Part shown: positions 56,524 through 64,000 of the stretch, piece by piece
How the letters are laid out: each line of letters starts with the position of its first letter
Position numbering within the stretch: the first letter of the stretch is position 1
Assembly: GCA_019285715.1 (NCBI GenBank)
Contig: CP079108.1
Location: 2,991,001-3,055,000, forward strand
Origin: Sphingosinicellaceae bacterium
Lineage (GTDB): Bacteria; Pseudomonadota; Alphaproteobacteria; Sphingomonadales; Sphingomonadaceae
DNA length: 64,000 nt
Direction of reading: 5' to 3'
The notes under the pieces: generated by a model
What the model saw: the letters and a program-made list of their open reading frames with translations, nothing else
The model's database searches: none
Told to the model about the DNA's origin: nothing
Position numbers and translations under genes: made by a program

Positions 56524-57924
56524 ATGCCTGCGCACGACTCCTTAAGAGCAATCAGCCATAACGTGGGCCGGATGAGACGTCCGCCCAGCGCCTTCGGAAG
56601 ACGTGAGACGGCTTGGCGGCCCCTGGCGCCTTTCGCAGCGCTCTTCGTCCTACTTATTCTGTTTGCAGTCGGGGGTATGCTTGTCATCGCCTATGAAGCA
56701 GACCGCAGCGATGCCGTTCGCGCGCGCGAGGCGGTCGCCCGCACGTTCACAGGAATGCTAACGCGCCTTGATTCTGCTGTAGCCATGAACGCCGGTACGC
56801 CGCAGATTGCCGGCTCCCTGTCCGGTCAGCGTGCAAAACCGGATTCTGCATATGGATATTTCAATTTCACGCTCAGCGAAGCGCTTGGATATTACGGTAC
56901 CATCGTTCTAAATCAGGATGGATCGGCCTTTGCGGGCACACATCTTGGCTTGCCGTGGACCGGACCGGCACTTGTAGAAGCCGCTCGGATTGTCGCGCCC
57001 ATCGCAGCAAGGCTCCCGATGCGAGGCGCGAGTACAGTGCACGCGCTCGTTCGCGATAAGTCGGGTCAGGTATTGGCAATTGCAGTTGCTAATGTTGCTT
57101 CGAGCAGTAGCGAGGCGGCCAGCGGGGCCGTTGCACCGCCGCGACGATTGGCGATTATTGCGCCTGTCGGTTTGCAAGTCATGCCGAAAATGCTGCCCAG
57201 TCTCGATGTTGAGGACTTTAGGATCGCCGCTGCCGGCCGGGATGGCAACGCTGTGACGATCCCGGTCGAGAACGGGCCGCCGATCGTGTTTACGTGGCGC
57301 CCGAGGACCCCCGGTCGTGCCGCCATTGGTCGGTGGGCTCCCGCTATTGGGATACTGCTTCTAGCCGCGCTTATCATGCTGACGCTTGCCGGTCGGATGA
57401 GCATGGCGGCTACCCGAGCTCTCGAACGATTGGCGCACCATGATTCTTTGACGGGGCTCGCCAATCGCGCGGCTTTCCGAGATGAGCTCGACCGCAGGCT
57501 TGGACACGGGGAGGCGGTCGCCCTCGGCCTGATCGATCTCAACGGCTTTAAATCGGTTAACGATCAATATGGGCATCCGGTCGGCGACGGTTTGCTTCAA
57601 GCCGTTGCGGCCGAGCTTGCTGGGTCGGCCAACCCAGGTGACTTCGTCGCCCGGCTCGGCGGCGACGAGTTCGCCTGGCTGTGCAGTTCACACACCGCGG
57701 CTCTGCGGCTTTCTGAGGCTTTTGCTGATCGTATCGCGCGCCCGTTTTCCGTCGATGGGATCTCTCTGCAGATAGGTGCCGCAGTGGGGATCGCAGTGGC
57801 ACATGCCGGCTTGACGGCAACTGCACTCATGGCGGTCGCAGATGCTCGTCTTTACGAGAGCAAGCCTATTTCCCGGCACGCAGGAGTCGCGGGCAGTGAT
57901 TCACTAAGGCCTGTTGAAATATAA
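56524..57924 (+). CDS. Membrane-bound diguanylate cyclase with periplasmic sensor domain
   Basis: About 466 residues from ATG 56524. Helix 1 (FAALFVLLILFAVGGMLVIA), a periplasmic CHASE4-like domain (about 65-270), helix 2 (APAIGILLLAALIMLTLAG), then GGDEF. The catalytic motif is intact (FVARLGGDEFAWL) with the upstream HHDSLTGLANRAAFRDEL and LIDLNGFKSVNDQYGHPVGD. The product-inhibition RxxD site is absent (NPGD in its place), so the enzyme should not be feedback-inhibited in the usual way. It makes cyclic di-GMP, controlling biofilm or motility. The sensed ligand is unknown. Confidence 0.9.
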   Translation: MPAHDSLRAISHNVGRMRRPPSAFGRRETAWRPLAPFAALFVLLILFAVGGMLVIAYEADRSDAVRAREAVARTFTGMLTRLDSAVAMNAGTPQIAGSLSGQRAKPDSAYGYFNFTLSEALGYYGTIVLNQDGSAFAGTHLGLPWTGPALVEAARIVAPIAARLPMRGASTVHALVRDKSGQVLAIAVANVASSSSEAASGAVAPPRRLAIIAPVGLQVMPKMLPSLDVEDFRIAAAGRDGNAVTIPVENGPPIVFTWRPRTPGRAAIGRWAPAIGILLLAALIMLTLAGRMSMAATRALERLAHHDSLTGLANRAAFRDELDRRLGHGEAVALGLIDLNGFKSVNDQYGHPVGDGLLQAVAAELAGSANPGDFVARLGGDEFAWLCSSHTAALRLSEAFADRIARPFSVDGISLQIGAAVGIAVAHAGLTATALMAVADARLYESKPISRHAGVAGSDSLRPVEI

Positions 57925-58133
57925 GGCCTCCGCCAACATTAAGAAGAGCTTTTGACAGCGGTCGCCATCGTGCTCGCCCCTCAGCGGTAATACGAGCAGG
58001 CCCAACCGGCCCTATCAATGGGCTTGGCGGCGTGGTCGTGCCAAGTAAGGACCGGAAGGCGGTCGCCTCCTGGTGCCGGGGGGACTCGGCATTCGCCTCG
58101 AACTCTGGGGAGAGGCGAGTGCTGAGACCTGGT

Positions 58134-59441
58134 CTAGGCAGCGACTACGGTCCGGCGCCGTCTGATAAAACCAACAAGCCCGAATCCAGCGACCATCAAA
58201 GTCCAGCTGGCCGGCTCGGGAACCGCGGCGAACGCGCGCGCATCGAACACAGACCGGCTGACGTCTGAACCGATCACGAGACTCGCATCGGTGTCGAACC
58301 GCCAATGCACACCGCCCCAGACGCGGGCATTTGCAAACTCGGTGGTGGCGTCGGCGAGACTATTCCAACAACGCGTCGTCGGCCCATCCAGGCAGAAATG
58401 GTAACTGTTGCCCAACAGCCCCTCGAGAACTCCGTCGACCGCACCAGCCGTGCCGGTTGCAGCCGACGAATAAGACGGGAATGGCGGGGTGAAGACCAGG
58501 GCATGCCAATTCGGATCGGCAATGGTGTCAGGATTGCCATCAGTGTCGGCGGCCCTGATGCCGGTGACCGGCCGCCAGTAGTCGTAATAATATTTGGCTT
58601 CGAAGACGGATGTCACGGCGTCGGCGTAGGCGACCGAGGTCATGGCAAACATTCGCGCGCTTTCAAGGCTCGACAAGCCACGGGTTTCTGCGGCGTCCAG
58701 CGCGATGCGCTCGAACGGCGAGTTGACGTTCGCGATGAACTGCGCAGCCTCCGTCTGATCGGTCGTGCGCGTCGTGCTGGTTGCCGAGCCGAGTGACTTC
58801 ACCTCGTTGAATGCCGCAGTATATTCTGCACTACCGATCGTCGGCGGCGGGCCGGGACGAAAGCTTGCGGCGCTGGAGATCACCCACGGAGCGGTGCTGC
58901 CAAGATACTTGAACTGCGCTGGTATCATCTCGTCGGGCGTCGGCGCCCAGCGGCCGGGCAATCCCGTAGGTGCGTATGTGTACGGCGCCCCGTAGCCATC
59001 GCCAGCGCGCTCGGCCAGGACCGCGGCGGCGACCGTTGCGCCGGTTGCGATGCCAGCGGTCTTGGCGGCACTATTCGGGATCAGCGCCAGGCTGGCGGTA
59101 AGCGCAGCGTCATAGCCAGCGCTGCCGCTTGGATTGACCTGCATCAAGACGTCGTGCGCGGCCTGCGGCGCCGCCGCGCGCGTATCCCCCCCACCGGTCG
59201 CCAGACCGCCGAGATAACCGTGATAGCGCTTCCCGGATGTTTGATTCACTGCGTCAAACATTGCGACATCGACCATGGCATAGGGATGTCCGGCGACATC
59301 CGGCGGCAAGGCGATGCTGTTGATCATAACGTCCTGCCAATAGCGCACCGGATCTCCCGCGACCGGGATGCTAGCGCTGGCCGTGCTTGCCGAACCTGCC
59401 ATGAGAGTCACGGCTACCGTTGCAAGAAGCTCGAGTCGCAT
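58134..59441 (-). CDS. PEP-CTERM-sorted vanadium-haloperoxidase-like (PAP2) protein
   Basis: A 435-residue secreted protein. Signal peptide (ELLATVAVTLMAGSASTASA). The body resembles vanadium-dependent haloperoxidases/PAP2 phosphatases: YYYDYWRPVTGIR, HALVFTPPFPSYSSAATGTA and VHWRFDTDASLVIG correspond to the K/R-containing, central and late motifs. Strict vanadate-ligand residues are only partly matched: a Tyr-Trp-Arg-Pro core but no clear GHxxxxS, so catalysis is uncertain. The C-terminus is VPEPASWTLMVAGFGLVGFI followed by RRRR, an exosortase sorting tail like that of the 41041 protein. Start at ATG 59441; an upstream extension is not needed. Confidence 0.85.
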   Translation of the reverse strand: MRLELLATVAVTLMAGSASTASASIPVAGDPVRYWQDVMINSIALPPDVAGHPYAMVDVAMFDAVNQTSGKRYHGYLGGLATGGGDTRAAAPQAAHDVLMQVNPSGSAGYDAALTASLALIPNSAAKTAGIATGATVAAAVLAERAGDGYGAPYTYAPTGLPGRWAPTPDEMIPAQFKYLGSTAPWVISSAASFRPGPPPTIGSAEYTAAFNEVKSLGSATSTTRTTDQTEAAQFIANVNSPFERIALDAAETRGLSSLESARMFAMTSVAYADAVTSVFEAKYYYDYWRPVTGIRAADTDGNPDTIADPNWHALVFTPPFPSYSSAATGTAGAVDGVLEGLLGNSYHFCLDGPTTRCWNSLADATTEFANARVWGGVHWRFDTDASLVIGSDVSRSVFDARAFAAVPEPASWTLMVAGFGLVGFIRRRRTVVAA

Positions 59442-59566
59442 CTTAAGTCCCCAATTTAACAGTGAATCAACCGTGCAAGGCATGGTGCCATTATTGCTGT
59501 TAGAGAAAGCCAGATGACTGCTTATAACTCGGTCCACGACGGAGCTTAGGGGCTCGATTGGCCATG

Positions 59567-59590
59567 AATACTCCCCCCGGGGGGAGTATT
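59567..59590. promoter_or_regulatory. 24-bp perfect palindrome upstream of a LuxR-like gene
   Basis: An uninterrupted palindrome (left half AATACTCCCCCC) lies 27 bases before the ATG of the LuxR-like regulator and about 125 bases from the divergent PEP-CTERM gene start. Perfect symmetry over 24 bases is unlikely by chance and fits an autoregulatory or divergent operator. The proposed regulator is inferred from position only. Confidence 0.5.
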
Positions 59591-59617
59591 GTACGCAAAC
59601 CTCGGGAAGCGCAGATC

Positions 59618-60685
59618 ATGAACCTCTCAGCACGCCAGCGGATACTCGAGGAGATCCGACTGCTATGTCAGTGCGGTGTCGGCCTCGAAGCAATTGCATC
59701 GCCACTGTGCGACGCGACACGTCGGCTAACCGGAGCCGATGCAGCAGCGCTGTTCTGGCATGATGAACAAGGGTCGATCCTTGGCTTCTGCCACGACCTC
59801 GCGCCTGACGAGATAAAAGAGCTGTTCATCATGCGTTTCGACGAACTCTTCGCGCCACCGGGGGGTAATCGGATCAACGAGTGGCTTTTGAAATCACCGA
59901 CGACGATTGGCACAGCACTTGATTTACCGCCCGAATACTTTGAAAGTGCAAACTTCAAACTTTTGATCCAGCCGAGCGGGCATCACTGGACGTTCGATTG
60001 CCGAGTGGACATCGACGGCGTGCCTCGAGCAACGATGCTGCTCTACAATTCGGTCGAGCGGCCATTTGATCGATCCTATATACCGCCCTTACGGACGCTT
60101 CAGTCGCTGATGCGGCGCGCGATCGAGGTTCAGAAAACCAGTCCGCAATGGCAGCCGGAGCCTCAAGCGCGAGGTTCTTTGTTGGCCGATAAGTCTGGGA
60201 GAAAGCTGCTCGCGATTTCACAATCGGCACGCTCGCTGTTCTCGCGGTGTCAGATGATGCTCTATGACAAGACGATCGTCGGTTCCACGTCGCGCGCGCC
60301 GACCTTCGTCATGCAACTTGCGCTCATGCTGACCGATGCCACACCAGCAAATCTGCACTTTGGGGTAGTTGGGGGGCGGCTCGCTGCAACCGCGACGCGG
60401 CTATCTGCGATCGGAGCCGGCGATGCCGATGTCATCTCCGTCGATATCGCTTTCGAGCGAGCGGTCGAGGTTATCACTGTCGAGAGCATACTTGCTCTGA
60501 CGCTCAGCCCGCTCCAACGCGAGATAGCGCTCTACGCCATGCTGGGCGGCTCGCGCGGCGCCTGTTCCGACGAATTCGGTGTAACCGAGGAGGCGTTGAA
60601 AAAGCATCTCAAAGCCATATACCGTGTTACGCAAGCGGCGAACTGGAGCAGCCTTGCCACGTCCACGTGGAGGGAGCGGCCGTAA
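59618..60685 (+). CDS. LuxR-like transcription regulator with GAF-like N-terminus
   Basis: A 355-residue regulator from ATG 59618 (GGGAAG upstream). Residues 1-170 look like a GAF-type sensor (RILEEIRLLCQCGVGLEAIA, ADAAALFWHDEQGSILGF). A central region follows, then a C-terminal helix-turn-helix of the LuxR type but divergent (LTLSPLQREIALYAMLGGSR, then DEFGVTEEALKKHLKAIYRV). The recognition helix keeps EEALKKHLKAIY, so DNA binding is likely. A 24-bp palindrome lies immediately upstream. It is divergent from the PEP-CTERM haloperoxidase-like gene, a plausible target. Confidence 0.75.
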   Translation: MNLSARQRILEEIRLLCQCGVGLEAIASPLCDATRRLTGADAAALFWHDEQGSILGFCHDLAPDEIKELFIMRFDELFAPPGGNRINEWLLKSPTTIGTALDLPPEYFESANFKLLIQPSGHHWTFDCRVDIDGVPRATMLLYNSVERPFDRSYIPPLRTLQSLMRRAIEVQKTSPQWQPEPQARGSLLADKSGRKLLAISQSARSLFSRCQMMLYDKTIVGSTSRAPTFVMQLALMLTDATPANLHFGVVGGRLAATATRLSAIGAGDADVISVDIAFERAVEVITVESILALTLSPLQREIALYAMLGGSRGACSDEFGVTEEALKKHLKAIYRVTQAANWSSLATSTWRERP

Positions 60686-60980
60686 ATGCTAAGCTGACTC
60701 TTGAGAGGACATGTTGGCCCATTGGGCGTGTGTTCCGACTTCCTTTTGGTCACGGCGATTAGGTGTCAGCTATCACCAAATAGGAACATCGTTTCACATC
60801 ATCCGCGCTAGGTGCGGCTGCCAACCGGCACGTTCAAGTCAGCCAGACCCCTTTTCAGACATTAATGCTCGCCTTCTGCCTTCCCGGAACCGGATGTTTG
60901 TTCAAGTCCAGATCCCGCCAGCCCAAACCTGCACTTCCGCTTCTGTCTGCTGAGCGAGCAGGAGCTGGTGTCGGTCTACA
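60686..60980. other. Intergenic region between the LuxR-like and NTF2-like genes
   Basis: No supported gene. The interval lies between the convergent ends of a plus- and a minus-strand gene. Short open frames lack motifs and codon bias. Confidence 0.4.
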
Positions 60981-61349
60981 TCACGCAACGGGCTGATCGA
61001 AGAACATGTAGAGTGCGGTGATCTTGCCGTCGCGGACGATTACGAAGTCGGTACCCGCATAGGCGGGTGGGTCGCCCGGCTTTCCCGACGCCCAGCGCAC
61101 GCGCCCCGCGGTGTCGTGCACCTCTTCCGGGACGCCGAGCTCAGTGTAGCGGAACTCGGGATGCGTCGCGCGGACCATGCCGGCATTTCGCTCGATCGCG
61201 TCGTGGCCGCGATGAACTCCGTCGGGGGCATAGAACGCGCCGTCCTCGGCCCAAAGATCCTCGATCGCGACGCGGCGACGCCGAGGATCGTCCTCGCCGA
61301 AAACCTCCTGGAGGTTCCGGCTCATGATGGTCGAGATGCTGTGCGACAT
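60981..61349 (-). CDS. NTF2-like (SnoaL-type) protein
   Basis: A 122-residue single-domain protein with the cone-shaped NTF2-like fold: RVAIEDLWAEDGAFYAPDGV and RGHDAIERN on the opening helices, HPEFRYTE, then AGTDFVIVRDGKITALYMFF on the closing strands. Members are small isomerases, cyclases or binding proteins; the specific reaction cannot be read from sequence. ATG start at 61349. Monocistronic. Confidence 0.85.
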   Translation of the reverse strand: MSHSISTIMSRNLQEVFGEDDPRRRRVAIEDLWAEDGAFYAPDGVHRGHDAIERNAGMVRATHPEFRYTELGVPEEVHDTAGRVRWASGKPGDPPAYAGTDFVIVRDGKITALYMFFDQPVA

Positions 61350-61467
61350 GATATGTCTCCTCGTTTGCGGATGGAGCGGCAGCCGGAGAGATTAATTAGG
61401 TCCGGCCGAGCGGCTGGAGTTGGTCCAAATTAGGCGTTCGCGACAATCGATGAACTGTATTCCTTGA

Positions 61468-61755
61468 CTATGCTTCCGATCCGCCGGCTGGCCGACCGCA
61501 TTTCGTCATGCCTGTCAGACCAGTGCGCCGTCTTATGCCAGGTTTGCCATCGGTAACCGAGAGGCTCAGCCCGGGACCTTCGCAGCAGCGACGACCATCG
61601 AACTCGGCCTGCCGGTAGGGAGTGCCGTCGGTGTGGAGCACCTCATGGAACCGGATCGCGGGCTCATCATAGGTGTTAGGCTTCTTCCAGCTGTTCCACG
61701 GCAGCCGGGTCTGCGACTTGCCATCGACTAAGCCCCAGCTGATCGGCACCGGCAC
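61468..61755 (-). pseudogene. C-terminal fragment of a glycoside-hydrolase-like gene
   Basis: The first 55 codons (VPISWGLVDGKSQTRLPWNS, then EPAIRFHEVLHTDGTPYRQA) resemble the last part of secreted beta-1,4-xylanase-annotated glycosidases (pattern WGLVxGKxQTxxPWxSW...EPxxWFHxVxxxDGxPYxxxE). Everything upstream of it is missing: the flavohemoprotein gene ends 54 bases away. After about residue 55 the frame runs on into unrelated sequence to a TAG. This is a remnant left by deletion or rearrangement, not a gene. Confidence 0.45.
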
Positions 61756-61808
61756 GCGGGGCCTCTTGCCGAGCGTGCCTCTGCTTTACCATGGACCAAG
61801 TTGTTTGG

Positions 61809-63023
61809 TCAGGCGGCCAGCAACTCGTCGGCCGGACCAAAGAACTCGTAATGGACGCGGTCCGCATGAATGCCGGCGCGCGACAGACCGCCGACGAATG
61901 CTCGTAGAAAGAGCTTTGGACCGCATAGGTAGATGTCCGCGTCGTCGAGTGGGACGTTATTCTGCAGCCAGTCTATCGACGGCATGCCTGTCACGTCGTG
62001 CGTCCGACCGATCTCATCGCCTGCAACCGGATCGCTGTAGAAAGTTATCACCTTCATCGCAGCGTGCTCCGAAGCCAGGGTCCGGACACGCTCCGCCATA
62101 GCATGCGTTGCGCTATTCATCGTGCCATGAACGTAATAGCATTCCAGGCCCTTGTGCCGCGTCGCAATCGTTTCCGCCATGCTCACCATTGGCGTCAGGC
62201 CGACACCGCCTGACAACAGCACGACTGACCGCGGCGGCTGATCGGCAAGGAAAAAGTCTCCCGCCGGCGGTGTCGTCTCGAACTCAAAACCGATGTTGGC
62301 ATGCTGGTGAAGGTCGAGCGAACCGCCTCGGCCGTTGTCCTCGCGCTTGATGGAAATCCGGTAACAGGAGCCGTTTGGTGCGCACGAGATCGAGTAGTTG
62401 CGCTTGGTACAGGCATTGCCCGGCATGGCAAAGCGCAGCGTAAGATATTGGCCCGGCTTGTGCGTGATTACCGCCTTGCCGTCCGAGGGATGTAGCACGA
62501 AGGTGGTGACCTGATCGCTCTCGCGGATTCGGTCGCTGATCCGAAACCGCCGCCACCCGGTCCAGCCCCCGTCGGTTGCCTCCATTGCACGGCGGAGGCG
62601 GCTTTCGCGGTCCTTGAGAATGTCGGCGAGCACCCAGAATGCCTCGCCCCACGCCGCGAGTATGTCGGGCGTAGCCACCGCGCCAAGAACGTCGGCGATT
62701 GCCGCAAGCAGCGCTTTCGCAACATAGGGATAGTGCTCCGGCAGGATGTGGAAGCCGATGTGTTTCTGCGCGATCCGCTCGACCACCGGGCCGAGGGCAC
62801 CGAGGTTATCGATGTTCCGGGCGTAGCCCAGCACCGCCCCGGCGAGAGCATGGGCCTGTGCGCCGCCTTTGCCCTGGTTCGCGAGGTTGAACAGCGCGGC
62901 GATGTGCTCATCCTCGAACAGGCGTGCGTACATCGCAGCGGTGATTTCATCGCCGTGCGCGGTGAGCGCCGGAACGGTCGCCTTGACGCGCGCGATCACG
63001 TCCGCAGAAAGCGGATTTTTCAT
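61809..63023 (-). CDS. hmp: Flavohemoprotein, nitric-oxide dioxygenase
   Basis: A 404-residue Hmp that oxidises nitric oxide to nitrate using O2 and NAD(P)H. The globin domain (1-140) has the proximal His88 in IAQKHIGFHILPEHYPYV and distal Tyr32 in AAMYARLF. The FAD domain has the RNYSIS motif in CTKRNYSIS, and the NAD domain VVLLSGGVGLTPMVSM and DADIYLCGP with the terminal FFGP. It is preceded by a globin-III/DUF1971 gene 27 bases upstream and, divergently, by an NsrR-like regulator, which fits NO-induced expression. Confidence 0.97.
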   Translation of the reverse strand: MKNPLSADVIARVKATVPALTAHGDEITAAMYARLFEDEHIAALFNLANQGKGGAQAHALAGAVLGYARNIDNLGALGPVVERIAQKHIGFHILPEHYPYVAKALLAAIADVLGAVATPDILAAWGEAFWVLADILKDRESRLRRAMEATDGGWTGWRRFRISDRIRESDQVTTFVLHPSDGKAVITHKPGQYLTLRFAMPGNACTKRNYSISCAPNGSCYRISIKREDNGRGGSLDLHQHANIGFEFETTPPAGDFFLADQPPRSVVLLSGGVGLTPMVSMAETIATRHKGLECYYVHGTMNSATHAMAERVRTLASEHAAMKVITFYSDPVAGDEIGRTHDVTGMPSIDWLQNNVPLDDADIYLCGPKLFLRAFVGGLSRAGIHADRVHYEFFGPADELLAA

Positions 63024-63050
63024 CTTTGTTCTCCTTCAGCTCAGGCTGGT

Positions 63051-63743
63051 TCAGACGGGTCGGGGATCGTGGTCGTAGAAATCGACCTGCATCCGCATCG
63101 CGCCGACGGGTTCGACGCGATGCAGTTGTTGCGGGCTGATATATCCCGGCACGCCGGGCGTCAGGATCTCGGTCAGGTCGCTGTCCTCGAGACAGTAGCG
63201 GACGGTGCCTTCGACGACACGGATTACCCCCCACACACCTGCCTTGGTCAAATGGGCGCGCTGCAGGCCCTTAGGCAGGCTGGCGGTGTCGAAGACTGGC
63301 GTCGAACGATAGGGCTGTCCGACCGCTGGCGGCGCTGGCGTCTTTCGCCGCGGCCCGAGCAAGTCGGCGATGCCTTCCGGCGTCCGAAGCTTGAGCGCCA
63401 GTTGCAGGCTCTCCGAAATCCGGTTCGCCTTGGCCTGCATCGTTGTCGCTACGGCGGCCGGGAGCATCGCGTCGGTTGTCTCCTGCCACAACGCGAGCCA
63501 CCGTTCGAACAGCGGCCTGGTCAGACTGTCCGCGTGCTTGATGTGCTGGGCCATCGGGTTGCCCTTGTACCGCCCCGTGGTGAGCATGACCGACGACCAG
63601 AAGTCAGCCAGTCGCATTAGATGCGAGGGCCAGTCGTCGACTGCGCCGGCGAAAATCGGACCGAGGTCGGCATCCTGTCGAACACGCCTGTAAAATGCCT
63701 CCAACAGCGGGGGCAGCGTCGCCTCATCTAGGGTGGTCTCCAC
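63051..63743 (-). CDS. Group III truncated hemoglobin fused to DUF1971
   Basis: A 230-residue two-domain protein. Residues 1-135 are a group III truncated globin: LLEAFYRRVRQDADLGPIFA, DDWPSHLMRLADFWSSVMLT, and YKGNPMAQHIKHAD with the probable proximal His. A proline-rich linker (RRKTPAPPAVGQPYRSTPVF) joins a C-terminal cupin-like DUF1971 domain (HLTKAGVWGVIRVVEGTVRY, PGVPGYISPQQLHRVEPVGA, MQVDFYDHDPRP), known as a separate domain next to tellurite-resistance TehB. The fusion suggests that the DUF1971 part handles a product or signal of globin chemistry. It is the first gene of the hmp operon. Confidence 0.85.
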   Translation of the reverse strand: METTLDEATLPPLLEAFYRRVRQDADLGPIFAGAVDDWPSHLMRLADFWSSVMLTTGRYKGNPMAQHIKHADSLTRPLFERWLALWQETTDAMLPAAVATTMQAKANRISESLQLALKLRTPEGIADLLGPRRKTPAPPAVGQPYRSTPVFDTASLPKGLQRAHLTKAGVWGVIRVVEGTVRYCLEDSDLTEILTPGVPGYISPQQLHRVEPVGAMRMQVDFYDHDPRPV

Positions 63744-63770
63744 GACTCATCTCCATAGCTGTACTACAAA

Positions 63771-63800
63771 TACATCTATTCGACCGAATCAAAAGATGCA
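63771..63800. promoter_or_regulatory. Imperfect inverted repeat, candidate NsrR/promoter site
   Basis: TACATCTATT and AAAAGATGCA are inverted copies matching in 8 of 10 bases, 10 bases apart, in the spacer between the divergent NsrR-like and globin/hmp genes. AAGATGCA resembles one half of the known NsrR box, but the spacing is wider than in the E. coli site. The assignment is inferred. Confidence 0.4.
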
Positions 63801-63839
63801 ACGGCTTTACACCTTTAATATGCGAAGCTAGACAGCCGC

Positions 63840-64000
63840 ATGCGTCTGAGCCGTTACACCGACTATGCGTTGCGCGTGCTGATGCATGTCGCGGTCAAGG
63901 AAGACCGGCCGTCGTCGATCCCGGAAATCGCACGGGCCTATGCAATCTCAAGCGACCATCTCGGCAAGATCGTCCACGATCTTGGCAAGGCGGGCTACAT
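63840..64000 (+). CDS. nsrR: Rrf2-family regulator, NsrR-like (cut by the window end)
   Basis: The first 53 codons of an Rrf2-type repressor: MRLSRYTDYALRVLMHVAVK, then SIPEIARAYAISSDHLGKIV, HDLGKAGY. This is the helix-turn-helix start of NsrR/IscR proteins. The cluster-binding cysteines lie beyond the window, so NsrR is called from position: it is divergent from hmp and the globin fusion. NsrR senses NO through an iron-sulphur cluster and represses hmp. Confidence 0.85.
   Translation, partial: MRLSRYTDYALRVLMHVAVKEDRPSSIPEIARAYAISSDHLGKIVHDLGKAGY

Noticed and set aside
58023-58045. Terminator of the PEP-CTERM haloperoxidase gene
   Set aside because: A 6-base inverted repeat (CTTGGC/GCCAAG) with a long loop and no T-run; too weak to call.

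Overview
The window is GC-rich chromosomal DNA, most likely from an alphaproteobacterium of the order Sphingomonadales. This is an inference from gene content and style: large TonB-dependent receptors beside secreted S9 peptidases, PEP-CTERM proteins with the PEPxxWT variant tail, a FixJ-type regulator paired with a PAS histidine kinase next to a KaiC-like remnant, and an NsrR/Hmp nitric-oxide module. I saw no tRNA, rRNA, CRISPR array, transposase or prophage gene.

Layout. 0-5.6 kb: an OmpR-type two-component system (kinase cut by the window edge) divergent from a TolC-like outer-membrane channel and a CzcA-type heavy-metal RND pump, with no adaptor gene between them. A 17-bp palindrome lies in the divergent spacer. 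5.9-27.3 kb: a large catabolic region for peptides and amides, almost all on the plus strand. It holds three S9-family peptidases, an acetamidase/formamidase homologue, M42 and M28 metallopeptidases, a MetX-like hydrolase, an amidase, a frameshifted amidohydrolase and two ~1000-residue TonB-dependent receptors. A LuxR-type solo regulator sits in the middle, and a CCCC-N5-GGGG motif precedes both halves. Most of the enzymes carry signal peptides, so the region looks like receptor uptake coupled to periplasmic breakdown.

27.8-36.9 kb: a 2604-residue repeat-rich autotransporter adhesin followed by a TIGR03032-family gene, with a strong hairpin between them. 37.1-40.7 kb: a decayed MalK/UgpC-like ABC ATPase pseudogene, then a minus-strand FixJ regulator, a frameshifted KaiC-like remnant and a PAS histidine kinase. 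41.0-46.4 kb: a PEP-CTERM matrixin-like protease, a secreted protein of unknown function, small or broken ORFs, a PoxB-like ThDP enzyme and a protein with a duplicated cysteine motif. 46.6-48.3 kb: an ABC-2 exporter.

48.4-53.2 kb: a compact minus-strand operon of an NrtR-like Nudix regulator with a degenerate catalytic box, an SPFH protein, an NAD-kinase-like protein, a frameshifted histidine-rich small ORF and a carotenoid oxygenase. The three leading genes overlap or lie one base apart, and I know of no described function for this set; it is the best candidate for an undescribed system. 53.6-60.7 kb: a CPA1 antiporter, a DUF1993 protein, a membrane diguanylate cyclase, a PEP-CTERM haloperoxidase-like protein and a divergent LuxR-like regulator behind a 24-bp perfect palindrome. 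61-64 kb: an NTF2-like protein, a glycosidase fragment, and a nitric-oxide module (Hmp, a truncated-globin/DUF1971 fusion, and the start of an NsrR-like Rrf2 regulator).

Gene decay is frequent: I found seven frameshifted or truncated genes or gene relics. Some frameshifts could be assembly errors.
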